NCBI GenBank assembly: GCA_905233935.1
Contig: CAJOFU010000012.1
Span: forward strand, 1-57,251
Direction of reading: 5' to 3'
Origin: Paludibacteraceae bacterium
Lineage (GTDB): Bacteria > Bacteroidota > Bacteroidia > Bacteroidales > Paludibacteraceae
Length of the DNA stretch: 57,251 nucleotides
This document shows, piece by piece, positions 1 to 5,653 of this stretch; position 1 is the stretch's first letter; every line of letters starts with the position of its first letter. Made by a program: the position numbers and the translations under genes. The notes below the pieces were generated by a model that had not been told where the DNA came from, did no database searches, and worked only from the letters and a program-made list of their open reading frames with translations.

Positions 1-1146
1 TTGCAGCTTCAGCAGGTGTTTTGCCCCCGTCTCAATTTCGCCGCTACCCAACTTGCATTCTACCAATGCATAGCGTCCATCGTCAAGATGCAATACAACA
101 TCCGCTTCAAGACCATAACGATCATTGTAATACGAAATTGTTGAGAATCGCCCTATAGTGTAGGCTTTCAAGTCACGAATACATAACTGCTCAAAAATGA
201 AGCCGAATGTTTTTAGCTGCATCAGCATCGAATCGGGAGTCAAGCCTAACAGGGCAACCGCTATCGAAGGATCACAGAAACCGCGTTTAACACCACTGCG
301 TATATTCGATTTACTGCGAACAGCCGGACACCAGGCATCCATGTCCTGAATGACAAACAACTTCTCCAAAGCAGTAACATAATCATCAAACGTCGGTCGC
401 GAACACTCAAACTTGTCGGATGCAACAACATCCTGCAATAAAACGGTGGTTTTGGCCAATGTGGATATGTTACGGGCATATGAGCGAAGTATCTGCCGGG
501 TAAGGTTTGGATTGCGAGGTGTGTCATCCACATGTGAGACATCTCTGTCACATACGGACTTCACGTACTGACTCGCAACCACCAATGCCGTTTTACGGTT
601 TGACTCCTTTACTGCCGATGGCCATCCGCCGCGACATGCGGCATAGATAAGATCCTCAAGGCTAAGATTGCTAACAGCTTCAACATCCATTTGGGGATTG
701 TCAAACAACTGCATCAGGCTGATCTCGCCATTGCTCTCGCGCGATTCCCAAAGACTCATGGGAAGCATATTCATGCGAGCGATCCGGCCTGTGCCGGAGT
801 GCATGACCTTCTCCCATTCAATGGAATTGGAACCTGTCAAGACGAACTGCCCAGGCAAATTCCGCTTGTCAACCATCACACGGACAGCGTCCCAAAGGGT
901 AGGAAAATCCTGCCACTCATCAATCAACCGCGGCGTTTCACCTTGAAGTAACAGTGATGGTCTGGTTGCAACTGCTGCGGCATATTCCTCACGCATATCA
1001 GGGTCTTGCAACTTGACGGACGATTGTGTGTATTGCTCGGCGGTAGTAGTCTTGCCACACCACTTTGGTCCCTCAATAAGCACAGCCCCCATTGCTTCCA
1101 ATAGCAATTGAAGATATTTGTCAGATACACGATTAAGATAGTCCAT
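1..1146 (-). CDS. DUF4143-type AAA ATPase, C-terminus cut by window edge
   Basis: A 382-codon reading frame is open from the ATG at 1146 to the left edge, so the C-terminus lies outside the window. The Walker A motif is GPKWCGKTT at about residues 26-34 and a Walker B-like LIDEWQ is near residue 74. The C-terminal part holds EADVVLH followed by ALVECKLG, the nuclease-like core seen in DUF4143 proteins. This family of single-gene ATPases is common and mobile in Bacteroidota; its cellular role is poorly known. A promoter lies 26 bases upstream of the start. The gene points away from the TA array. A second member of the family is at 6310-7566, but the two differ clearly in sequence, so they are not a recent duplication. 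Family call is firm, function is not. Confidence 0.85.
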   Translation of the reverse strand, partial: MDYLNRVSDKYLQLLLEAMGAVLIEGPKWCGKTTTAEQYTQSSVKLQDPDMREEYAAAVATRPSLLLQGETPRLIDEWQDFPTLWDAVRVMVDKRNLPGQFVLTGSNSIEWEKVMHSGTGRIARMNMLPMSLWESRESNGEISLMQLFDNPQMDVEAVSNLSLEDLIYAACRGGWPSAVKESNRKTALVVASQYVKSVCDRDVSHVDDTPRNPNLTRQILRSYARNISTLAKTTVLLQDVVASDKFECSRPTFDDYVTALEKLFVIQDMDAWCPAVRSKSNIRSGVKRGFCDPSIAVALLGLTPDSMLMQLKTFGFIFEQLCIRDLKAYTIGRFSTISYYNDRYGLEADVVLHLDDGRYALVECKLGSGEIETGAKHLLKLQ

Positions 1147-1171
1147 GATTCAGTGGATTTAAATTTGACAG

Positions 1172-1203
1172 CAAAGATACTAAAAATATTTGAATTATGC
1201 AAA
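1172..1203 (-). promoter_or_regulatory. Bacteroidota promoter for the ATPase at 1-1146
   Basis: On the minus strand TTTG (-33) and TATCTTTG (-7) are separated by 20 bases, the same spacing as at most promoters in this window. It lies 26 bases upstream of the ATG at 1146. Confidence 0.75.
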
Positions 1204-1373
1204 TCATTTTCAACTTTCGTGGCATTTTGTTTTCAATTTTCGTGGCATTTGACTTGTAAGAATTGCGATTTTTCACTTTTGACTTTAGCGCCAGTCTTCT
1301 ACGAAGAGCTGAGACAAGCAGTTACGAAGACTTGTGGCAGAGCCTCAACACACTGCATACATATCAGTCATTT

Positions 1374-1478
1374 CAACATGTCAATGTTCGTTTCTGCTCT
1401 TTTTTCAGTGCCGAGCAGTTGCACTATCTTTCCCCCGTCCTCGTGTCGGGTACAACTATATTGTATTTGTTAGCCTTG
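1374..1478 (-). repeat. Dispersed repeat R, copy 1
   Basis: The reverse complement carries the shared words of the R family: a GTACCCGACACGAGG-like start, then TAGTGC...CGG.ACT, then CAGAAACG.ACATTGACAT. It lies outside the 99-bp repeat that ends TA module 1. The rest of the gap 1204-1373 shows no gene, only two copies of TTTCGTGGCATTT near 1218 and 1240. Confidence 0.6.
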
Positions 1479-1489
1479 TTTTCTTTTTT

Positions 1490-1588
1490 GCCATAGTGAA
1501 AAACGTACAGCACCCCTTCTTTTCTTGAAGTGATGTAAATAAAACAGCAAGACACGAGATTCCTCTCATGTCCGGCAAAAAAGAAAAA
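1490..1588. repeat. 99-bp terminal inverted repeat, left copy
   Basis: The reverse complement of this stretch matches 5555-5653 at 97 of 99 positions by eye; the two mismatches are adjacent (GA against AG). It begins 14 bases past the stop of the module 1 toxin, just as the right copy begins 14 bases past the stop of the module 4 toxin. The pair therefore bounds the whole TA array. Confidence 0.85.
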
Positions 1589-1602
1589 AGATTGTTAGAA
1601 AC

Positions 1603-1875
1603 TTAGAAGATGTCTGAGTGTGTGCCTGTACCGGTAAATAACAGAATCAACTCATTGTCATTCTGTTGCCACAACAGCAGCCAATCGCCTTTGATATGCG
1701 CCTCCCAAGAGCCTCCGTATTGCCCGGATAGCTTGTGTGGTCGATACGAGGCAGGTAAACATCCGTCGTTTGACAACAGATGAATTGCTTTGCTCAACAA
1801 CGACATATCGTAGCCGCGTTTCTTACAGCGCTCTGTATCTTTACGGAACGCCTTCGTCATTTGAACGCTATACAT
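1603..1875 (-). CDS. TA module 1 toxin, YafQ/RelE-family mRNA interferase
   Basis: This 90-residue basic protein starts with MYSVQMTKAFRKDTERC and continues with the YafQ pattern: LSNDGCLPASYRPHKLSGQY, then a GSWEAHIKGDWLLLWQ core and a C-terminal LLFTGTGTHSDIF. In YafQ toxins the His and Asp around this core and the C-terminal HSDIF segment belong to the ribosome-dependent RNase site. The size is normal for the family. Its start is 4 bases after the stop of the antitoxin, so the two form one operon. It is the only module of the four on the minus strand. The toxin family is clear; target specificity is inferred. Confidence 0.88.
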   Translation of the reverse strand: MYSVQMTKAFRKDTERCKKRGYDMSLLSKAIHLLSNDGCLPASYRPHKLSGQYGGSWEAHIKGDWLLLWQQNDNELILLFTGTGTHSDIF

Positions 1876-1879
1876 GGTG

Positions 1880-2089
1880 CTAAATTCCTAATGATTTGCA
1901 CATCTCATCTGCTGAAGCGAACTTCTCAATGCGACCATGTTTGATGTCGTCCATCGAACGTTCGTAACTGCTCTTGCGAAGACGAATAGTCGGTAATTTC
2001 TGAAGATCAACCTTCAACGCTCCAAGATAAGCCAACAAGGCTTTACCATGTGCTGAACGCTCATTGATTGTCATCGAATATGTTGCCAT
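1880..2089 (-). CDS. TA module 1 antitoxin
   Basis: This 69-residue protein begins MATYSMTINERSAHGKALLA and lies directly upstream of the YafQ-like toxin, the usual order antitoxin then toxin. An upstream in-frame start at 2131 exists but falls inside the -7 box, so it cannot be on the transcript; the ATG at 2089 is therefore chosen. The N-terminal strand-forming stretch TYSMTINERSAHGKALLAYL suggests a DNA-binding N-terminus, and the charged C-terminus would wrap the toxin. No named antitoxin family is recognised with confidence. Autoregulation at the promoter is likely by analogy with other type II systems. Confidence 0.75.
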   Translation of the reverse strand: MATYSMTINERSAHGKALLAYLGALKVDLQKLPTIRLRKSSYERSMDDIKHGRIEKFASADEMCKSLGI

Positions 2090-2128
2090 ACTTGTCAGTG
2101 TTTTGTTGTTGCTTTGCGATTTGCGTCG

Positions 2129-2160
2129 CAAAGGTACGAAAAATTTCTGACATTTGCAAA
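2129..2160 (-). promoter_or_regulatory. Promoter of TA module 1
   Basis: On the minus strand this reads TTTGCAAATGTCAGA, a T-rich stretch, then TACCTTTG. The words match the promoters of modules 2-4. Just downstream TTTGCGACGCAAA is a palindrome over the start point, an altered form of the operator seen in the other modules. Confidence 0.85.
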
Positions 2161-2204
2161 CATTTGAGCAAAAATCTTTCTTTTTTGCCTAAACTTTACG
2201 TTTT

Positions 2205-2290
2205 TCACTATGTCAATGTCCGTTTCTGCTATATTTTATGTACCGCAGTAGCACTATCTTTCACCCTCATCCCTTTCGGGCACAACTTAT
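2205..2290 (-). repeat. Dispersed repeat R, copy 2
   Basis: Read on the minus strand it contains GATAGTGCTACTGCGGTAC and CAGAAACGGACATTGACAT, as in copies 3 and 4. It lies upstream of the module 1 promoter, the same relative place it takes at modules 2-4. Confidence 0.75.
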
Positions 2291-2474
2291 ATTAATTACT
2301 CAGCGTCTATACATAAGCAGCATCCACAAAAAGGGACAATTAATTGAACCTAATTTTTAGGTAATATAGATTAATGAGGTTGTCTTGTAAAATATATCAG
2401 GATACTTGATTGTAGTGCAAATTTGACAAGTCATTATTGCATAACATACTTTTTGGCAAAATATAGATAATTTA

Positions 2475-2506
2475 TTTGCTTTTGTCAATATTTTTTTGTA
2501 ACTTTG
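2475..2506 (+). promoter_or_regulatory. Promoter inside the 389-bp element
   Basis: TTTG at 2475-2478 and TAACTTTG at 2499-2506 have the standard 20-base gap. Transcription would run rightward into the hairpin region that follows. Confidence 0.65.
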
Positions 2507-2512
2507 TCGCCG

Positions 2513-2718
2513 AAATATGTATTATATACATACGCAGTTGAAAGTGAGATATAGTAATTGTATGACTGCGTATAGGTTAGCACCTCTTCCGTGCGTTATC
2601 ATAGCACATAGTAGAGAGGTGCAAATTGGTTGTTTAAGTAAGTGCCGATTGGTTAAAGTTGCCCGATTTTGTAGCAACGCATTTGGCGTATAATTTAGGT
2701 TCAATTAATTGTCCCTTT
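2513..2718 (+). ncRNA. Candidate structured RNA within the 389-bp element
   Basis: Downstream of the internal promoter are several stems: ATACGCAGT (2530-2538) with ACTGCGTAT (2565-2573), GCACCTCT (2580-2587) with AGAGGTGC (2615-2622), and GTGC (2591-2594) with GCAC (2604-2607) nested in the second. A GTTGC/GCAAC pair follows near 2660-2680. There is no credible protein frame. The start is put about 7 bases past the -7 box. The 3' end is unknown; the element's right end is given as a limit. The call rests on promoter plus stems only. Confidence 0.35.
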
Positions 2719-2824
2719 AATTTGACCTACGGTTATGCGGACGTTGTGACATGAAAACTGGCTGGAAACAAGAGATTTAGAGGACGAAAAAAATAGAGTA
2801 CACAAACATACAAAATGAAAAAAG

Positions 2825-2880
2825 GATAGTGCTACTGCGGTACTCAAAATACAGCAGAAACGGACATTGACATAGTGGAA
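2825..2880 (+). repeat. Dispersed repeat R, copy 3
   Basis: It contains GATAGTGCTACTGCGGTACT and CAGAAACGGACATTGACAT and runs directly into the 14-bp inverted end of TA module 2. Confidence 0.7.
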
Positions 2881-2885
2881 TTACC
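2872..2885 (+). repeat. 14-bp inverted end, left side of TA module 2
   Basis: ATAGTGGAATTACC here is the exact reverse complement of 3613-3626, so the pair encloses the promoter, antitoxin and toxin of module 2. At module 3 the same word is present at 3874 with one extra A. Confidence 0.65.
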
Positions 2886-3005
2886 TGCGCGTCGGCAACG
2901 CGATCGCATTAGATGACGCAAGAGCGTCATAAAGGCGACACGTGCCTCCGCGCTACACCCCACCACAAACACTACGTTAGTTTGCGTTGGGGACCCCAAA
3001 ATAGT
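2886..3005 (+). repeat. Structured repeat upstream of TA module 2
   Basis: This block is nearly identical to 3889-4009. It can form ATGACGC/GCGTCAT (2913-2919 with 2924-2930) and CCCCA/TGGGG (2958-2962 with 2988-2992), the latter followed by ACCCCA. In the second copy one base of the first stem changes so that a G-T pair remains. Parts of it (GCGTCATAAAG and GGGGACCCCA) recur in the nadE leader near 34249 and 34305. Confidence 0.6.
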
Positions 3006-3041
3006 AAGACGAACGCGCAATGTGAGATTTTTGCACAAATA

Positions 3042-3073
3042 TTTGCAAATGTCAGATATTTTTCGTACCTTTG
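3042..3073 (+). promoter_or_regulatory. Promoter of TA module 2
   Basis: TTTGCAAATGTCAGA at 3042 and TACCTTTG at 3066-3073 have the standard 20-base gap. The promoter lies 39 bases upstream of the antitoxin ATG. Confidence 0.85.
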
Positions 3074-3086
3074 CTGCGTCAAAGGT
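3067..3086 (+). promoter_or_regulatory. Candidate operator of TA module 2
   Basis: ACCTTTG-N6-CAAAGGT is a perfect hyphenated palindrome. Its left arm is the -7 box and its right arm covers the expected start point, a placement suited to repression by the antitoxin-toxin complex. The same palindrome is at 4085-4104 and 4944-4963. Confidence 0.6.
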
Positions 3087-3112
3087 AATACGGACAACAA
3101 AAATCAAACAAT

Positions 3113-3265
3113 ATGTTAGCAACACCGATTAGAGAAAAAGCCAGTTTGCCGATGATGGGCAATTGCGAAAACGAGGTGTACTACACTCGTGGGGAGTTTA
3201 TGGATGAATTGGCCAAGCAACTTGGTCAAGCGTATGGTTTGAATGATATTAGGGAGGCACGTTGA
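3113..3265 (+). CDS. TA module 2 antitoxin, 50 residues
   Basis: A short frame begins ATG at 3113, right after the conserved leader AAATCAAACAAT, and ends TGA at 3263-3265, whose last base is the first base of the toxin ATG. It is 50 residues long and starts MLATPIREKASLPMMGNC. The C-terminus LGQAYGLNDIREAR closely matches the end of the module 3 antitoxin (LGKRYGLNDIRDAK), while the N-terminal half differs. No DNA-binding fold is evident at this length. Its place and overlap with a RelE/ParE-type toxin support an antitoxin role. It may bind only the toxin and leave regulation to another factor. No family is recognised. Confidence 0.7.
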   Translation: MLATPIREKASLPMMGNCENEVYYTRGEFMDELAKQLGQAYGLNDIREAR

Positions 3266-3567
3266 TGCATTACACCATTCGTTTCAAATCAAAAGCTTAT
3301 TCTGATATAGCTCAGTTGAAGGAGTTTATTCATAAGAAATGTGCCGCTCCTTTAACGGCTCGTAGACAATTTGAGCTGTTGGAAAAGCATTTAGATTGGA
3401 TAGAACAATATGCAGAACTTCCCGGTGTGGATGTTGAGTTATCAATCAAATATGGTCAATTGATGCGCAGTATATCATTTGGCAAAAAGATGGCAATCAT
3501 CTATTCCGTTGAAGGCAACATTGTATATATACATCGAATCATGCCTCAAAGCATGATTATTTGGTAG
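3265..3567 (+). CDS. TA module 2 toxin, RelE/ParE superfamily
   Basis: This 100-residue protein starts MHYTIRFKSKAYSDIAQLKE and ends with IIYSVEGNIVYIHRIMPQSM, the alternating strands and final VYIHRI strand of the RelE/ParE fold. A TTG three bases upstream could also start translation, but the ATG at 3265 overlaps the antitoxin stop (TGATG), so it is preferred. It is homologous along its length to the module 3 toxin: both share KCAAPLTA-like and IPQSM-like stretches. Whether it cleaves mRNA or poisons gyrase cannot be told. A strong terminator follows at 3610. Confidence 0.82.
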   Translation: MHYTIRFKSKAYSDIAQLKEFIHKKCAAPLTARRQFELLEKHLDWIEQYAELPGVDVELSIKYGQLMRSISFGKKMAIIYSVEGNIVYIHRIMPQSMIIW

Positions 3568-3609
3568 CAACTACACTTTATTTTTATATAACGCAAAAGC
3601 GCGCAAGTA

Positions 3610-3647
3610 AACGGTAATTCCACTATTGAACGGAGTTGCCGTTTTTT
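3610..3647 (+). terminator. Terminator of TA module 2
   Basis: AACGGTAATTCC (3610-3621) pairs with GGAGTTGCCGTT (3632-3643), 12 pairs with two G-T, loop of 10, then six T. Part of the left arm doubles as the 14-bp inverted end of the module. Confidence 0.8.
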
Positions 3648-3740
3648 GTGCGTGTTATCATTTTGCTGACACCGACGAAATAATAATACGAACACAAAGC
3701 AATATATAATAAGGAAAAGAGAATACGGTTACAAACTATT

Positions 3741-3880
3741 GGGTTAACTTGTGATTACAAAACAAACAAAGCTAACAAATACAATATAATAATAGTTGTG
3801 CCCGACACGAGGACAGGGGAAAAGAAAATAGTGCTACTGCGGTACTTGAAACAAAGCAGAAACGGACATTGACATAGTGG
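3741..3880 (+). repeat. Dispersed repeat R, copy 4 (longest)
   Basis: From GGGTTAACTTGTGATTAC through GTGCCCGACACGAGG, TAGTGCTACTGCGGTACT and CAGAAACGGACATTGACAT. The left half matches 7697-7785, the right half matches copies 1-3. It sits between TA modules 2 and 3; the rest of this gap (3648-3740) has no gene. Confidence 0.7.
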
Positions 3881-3888
3881 AAATTACC

Positions 3889-4009
3889 GTGCGCGTCGGC
3901 AACGCGATCGCATCAGATGACGTAGGAGCGTCATAAAGGCGACACGTGCCTCCGCGCTACACCCCACCACAAACACTACGTTAGTTTGCGTTGGGGACCC
4001 CAAAATAGT
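3889..4009 (+). repeat. Structured repeat upstream of TA module 3
   Basis: Second copy of 2886-3005, with ATGACGT (3917-3923) facing GCGTCAT (3928-3934). The two copies differ at only a few positions, whereas the proteins downstream are well diverged. Confidence 0.6.
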
Positions 4010-4059
4010 AAGACGAACGCGCAAATTTGGTGGGTGGATGTGAGATTTTTATTGAAATA

Positions 4060-4091
4060 TTTGCAAATGTCAGATATTTTTCGTACCTTTG
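4060..4091 (+). promoter_or_regulatory. Promoter of TA module 3
   Basis: Identical in its key words to the module 2 promoter: TTTGCAAATGTCAGA at 4060 and TACCTTTG at 4084-4091, gap 20. Confidence 0.85.
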
Positions 4092-4104
4092 CTTCGTCAA
4101 AGGT
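4085..4104 (+). promoter_or_regulatory. Candidate operator of TA module 3
   Basis: ACCTTTG-N6-CAAAGGT, same placement over the -7 box and start point as at module 2; the six-base spacer differs by one base. Confidence 0.6.
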
Positions 4105-4130
4105 AACACGGACAACAAAAATCAAACAAT

Positions 4131-4295
4131 ATGGAAGCAGCATTACGAAAGAATGGTTTCTTAACAATGGAGAAACCGCTCATCAATCCGGATTGGCGAA
4201 TTCAGCAGACTTATTCGCATGAGGATTTTTGGAATATGGCGTATGCCGATTTAGGTAAACGCTATGGGTTGAATGATATCCGTGATGCAAAATGA
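4131..4295 (+). CDS. TA module 3 antitoxin, 54 residues
   Basis: The frame begins ATG at 4131 after the same leader as module 2 (AAATCAAACAAT) and ends TGA at 4293-4295, overlapping the toxin start as ATGA. It starts MEAALRKNGFLTMEKPLINP. The last 14 residues, LGKRYGLNDIRDAK, match the module 2 antitoxin at most positions, which marks this tail as the likely conserved toxin-contact segment. The N-terminal 35 residues are unrelated by eye to module 2. It is too short for a full DNA-binding plus toxin-binding layout. The antitoxin role rests on gene order and overlap. Confidence 0.7.
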   Translation: MEAALRKNGFLTMEKPLINPDWRIQQTYSHEDFWNMAYADLGKRYGLNDIRDAK

Positions 4296-4591
4296 TACGG
4301 GAACTTGAATATTTAGATGAGGCAAAGGAGGACATCATTCGCCTCAACGATTATATTGAGAATCAATGCAAAGCTCCATTGACCGCATTGCGGTATCTAC
4401 AAGGACTTGAAGGGCGAATTATATGGCTACGAGGGAATGCTGAACTATTTCCCATTGAACCGGAGTTGTCATTCATAATGGGAGAAGAAATCAGACGGCT
4501 GAATTATAAAGAGATGACAATCCTGTATTCAATCGATGATGACTTAGTATATATCCATCGCATCATCCCACAAAGTATGGTGATTTATTAG
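4292..4591 (+). CDS. TA module 3 toxin, RelE/ParE superfamily
   Basis: This 99-residue protein starts MIRELEYLDEAKEDIIRLND and ends ILYSIDDDLVYIHRIIPQSM. It aligns over its full length with the module 2 toxin: CKAPLTALR against CAAPLTARR, MTILYSIDDDLVYIHRIIPQ against MAIIYSVEGNIVYIHRIMPQ. The charged N-terminal helix and final strands fit the RelE/ParE fold. The flanking DNA of modules 2 and 3 is far more alike than these proteins, so the coding part has diverged faster than, or been exchanged separately from, the frame around it. The terminator at 4630 follows. Confidence 0.82.
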   Translation: MIRELEYLDEAKEDIIRLNDYIENQCKAPLTALRYLQGLEGRIIWLRGNAELFPIEPELSFIMGEEIRRLNYKEMTILYSIDDDLVYIHRIIPQSMVIY

Positions 4592-4629
4592 TCACACCTT
4601 ATTATATATAGCGCAAAAGCGCGCAAGTA

Positions 4630-4667
4630 AACGGTAATTCCACTATTGAACGGAGTTGCCGTTTTTT
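4630..4667 (+). terminator. Terminator of TA module 3
   Basis: Same hairpin and T-run as at 3610-3647; the region from about 4606 to 4735 copies the DNA that follows module 2. The left arm holds GGTAATTCCACTAT, the right inverted end. Confidence 0.8.
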
Positions 4668-4758
4668 GTGCGTGTTATCATTTTGTTGACATCAACGAAA
4701 TGATAATACGAACAAAAAGCAATATATTAAGGAAAAGAGAATACGGTTGCAAGTTATC

Positions 4759-4858
4759 GGGTTAACTTGTGATCGCAAAATGAACAATAAATAGTGCGCA
4801 CGGGAGATATAGTGCAAAAGATAGTGCTGCTGCGGTACTGAAAACAAGGCAGAAATGA
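4759..4858 (+). repeat. Dispersed repeat R, copy 5 (diverged)
   Basis: GGGTTAACTTGTGATCGCAA, then AAAGATAGTGCTGCTGCGG and a diverged ATCATTGA end. It precedes the promoter of TA module 4. Confidence 0.6.
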
Positions 4859-4918
4859 TCATTGAAATGATGTAAATAAACAAAATTAAGGCAAAAAAGA
4901 GAAAATTTTGCTCAAATG

Positions 4919-4950
4919 TTTGCAAATGTCAGAAAATTTTTGTACCTTTG
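4919..4950 (+). promoter_or_regulatory. Promoter of TA module 4
   Basis: TTTGCAAATGTCAGA at 4919 and TACCTTTG at 4943-4950, gap 20. Same promoter words as modules 1-3. Confidence 0.85.
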
Positions 4951-4963
4951 CAGTCGCAAAGGT
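4944..4963 (+). promoter_or_regulatory. Candidate operator of TA module 4
   Basis: ACCTTTG-N6-CAAAGGT overlapping the -7 box, with a spacer unlike those of modules 2 and 3, so the arms are conserved while the middle is free. Confidence 0.6.
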
Positions 4964-4986
4964 TTAACGACAAAAATCTGACAGTT

Positions 4987-5229
4987 ATGGCACAGGAAAC
5001 ATTAGACAGCCTTATCAATGTGATGTTCACATTATCACTTCCTGAACAGGAGATAGTGATTGAACGTTTGCAGAACAATGTGCGGGTGTTAAGTCGCGGA
5101 TCAGTTGCTCCATATACCATGGAGGAGATTGACGCACGGCTTGACGAGTCTGAACGGCAGTTCGAAGAAGGTCAATATTTCACGACTGACCAGGTGTTTC
5201 ATCCTGAATACGCAAAAGTTGCAGTATGA
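4987..5229 (+). CDS. TA module 4 antitoxin, 80 residues
   Basis: The ATG at 4987 is chosen because the longer frame (from 4948) would begin inside the -7 box. The protein starts MAQETLDSLINVMFTLSLPE and has a helical first half with LPEQEIVIERLQNNVRVL. The second half, YTMEEIDARLDESERQFEEG, is acidic and typical of toxin-binding tails found beside RelE-type toxins in Bacteroidota. The final ATGA overlap with the toxin shows translational coupling. It is unrelated in sequence to the short antitoxins of modules 2 and 3. Confidence 0.78.
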   Translation: MAQETLDSLINVMFTLSLPEQEIVIERLQNNVRVLSRGSVAPYTMEEIDARLDESERQFEEGQYFTTDQVFHPEYAKVAV

Positions 5230-5540
5230 AAGCCGTCTGGACAAAACGTGCCGTTAAATCCCTGCAAATCATAGAGGCTTATCTCTTACGAGAGTTTGGT
5301 GAAGCCAAACGAGCAGAGTTTATGCAAGACGCGGAGAATACCACTAAGCGATTAGAAAAGTTCCCAGAAATGGGACAAGAAGAGCCTTTGTTGGCACATC
5401 GCGCAAATAAATATCACAGTTGTCTGATTCTGCCCACACGATTGAGTAAGATTGTTTACTACATTAAGACGGAACAGATTGTGATTTCGGATGTATGGGA
5501 CACTCGCCGCGAACCTAAGAAGGTAACAAGAGGTTTGTAA
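5226..5540 (+). CDS. TA module 4 toxin, RelE/ParE superfamily
   Basis: This 104-residue basic protein starts MKAVWTKRAVKSLQIIEAYL and carries a helix with FGEAKRAEFMQDAENTTKRL, then a strand region YHSCLILPTRLSKIVYYIKT and a final VISDVWDTRREPKK. The WTKRA...L..I start and the VWDTRR.P end are typical of Bacteroidota RelE/ParE toxins, where Arg residues near the C-terminus belong to the active surface. It ends 14 bases before the right 99-bp repeat. No terminator is obvious between. Confidence 0.84.
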   Translation: MKAVWTKRAVKSLQIIEAYLLREFGEAKRAEFMQDAENTTKRLEKFPEMGQEEPLLAHRANKYHSCLILPTRLSKIVYYIKTEQIVISDVWDTRREPKKVTRGL

Positions 5541-5554
5541 ATTCCCTAATCACA

Positions 5555-5653
5555 TTTTTCTTTTTTGCCGGACATGAGAGAGATCTCGTGTCTTGCTGTT
5601 TTATTTACATCACTTCAAGAAAAGAAGGGGTGCTGTACGTTTTTCACTATGGC
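5555..5653. repeat. 99-bp terminal inverted repeat, right copy
   Basis: Inverted partner of 1490-1588, 97 of 99 positions equal. Its inner side starts TTTTTCTTTTTTGCCGGACA and its outer side ends with GTACGTTTTTCACTATGGC. The outer part also resembles DNA upstream of module 1 (ACGTTTTTCACTATG near 2199), hinting that it is a diverged inverted form of the upstream repeat. Confidence 0.85.

Larger units (their letters stand above)
2330..2718. mobile_element. 389-bp MITE-like element with 24-bp inverted ends
   Basis: The first 24 bases (2330-2353) and the last 24 (2695-2718) are perfect reverse complements; the core word is GGGACAATTAATTGAACC. No protein-coding frame of note lies inside. It holds a promoter (2475-2506) and a downstream set of nested hairpins (2530-2622). 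No target-site duplication is visible next to the ends. It could be a non-autonomous transposon carrying a small RNA gene or an old insertion remnant. Bases 2719-2824 beyond it show no gene. Confidence 0.6.

Noticed and set aside
1108..1473. 121-codon plus-strand frame right of the first ATPase
   Set aside because: It begins inside the ATPase gene on the opposite strand and runs through its promoter and repeat R; Cys/Ser/Phe-rich with no domain.
2522..2704. 60-codon minus-strand frame inside the 389-bp element
   Set aside because: It lies opposite the promoter and hairpins and has no homology signal; the element reads better as non-coding.
2330..2718. Retron non-coding RNA
   Set aside because: The hairpins would suit one, but no reverse transcriptase is encoded anywhere near.
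1490..5653. True integron with attC sites
   Set aside because: Cassette-like layout, but no integrase gene in the window and the repeats do not show the paired R and L boxes of attC.
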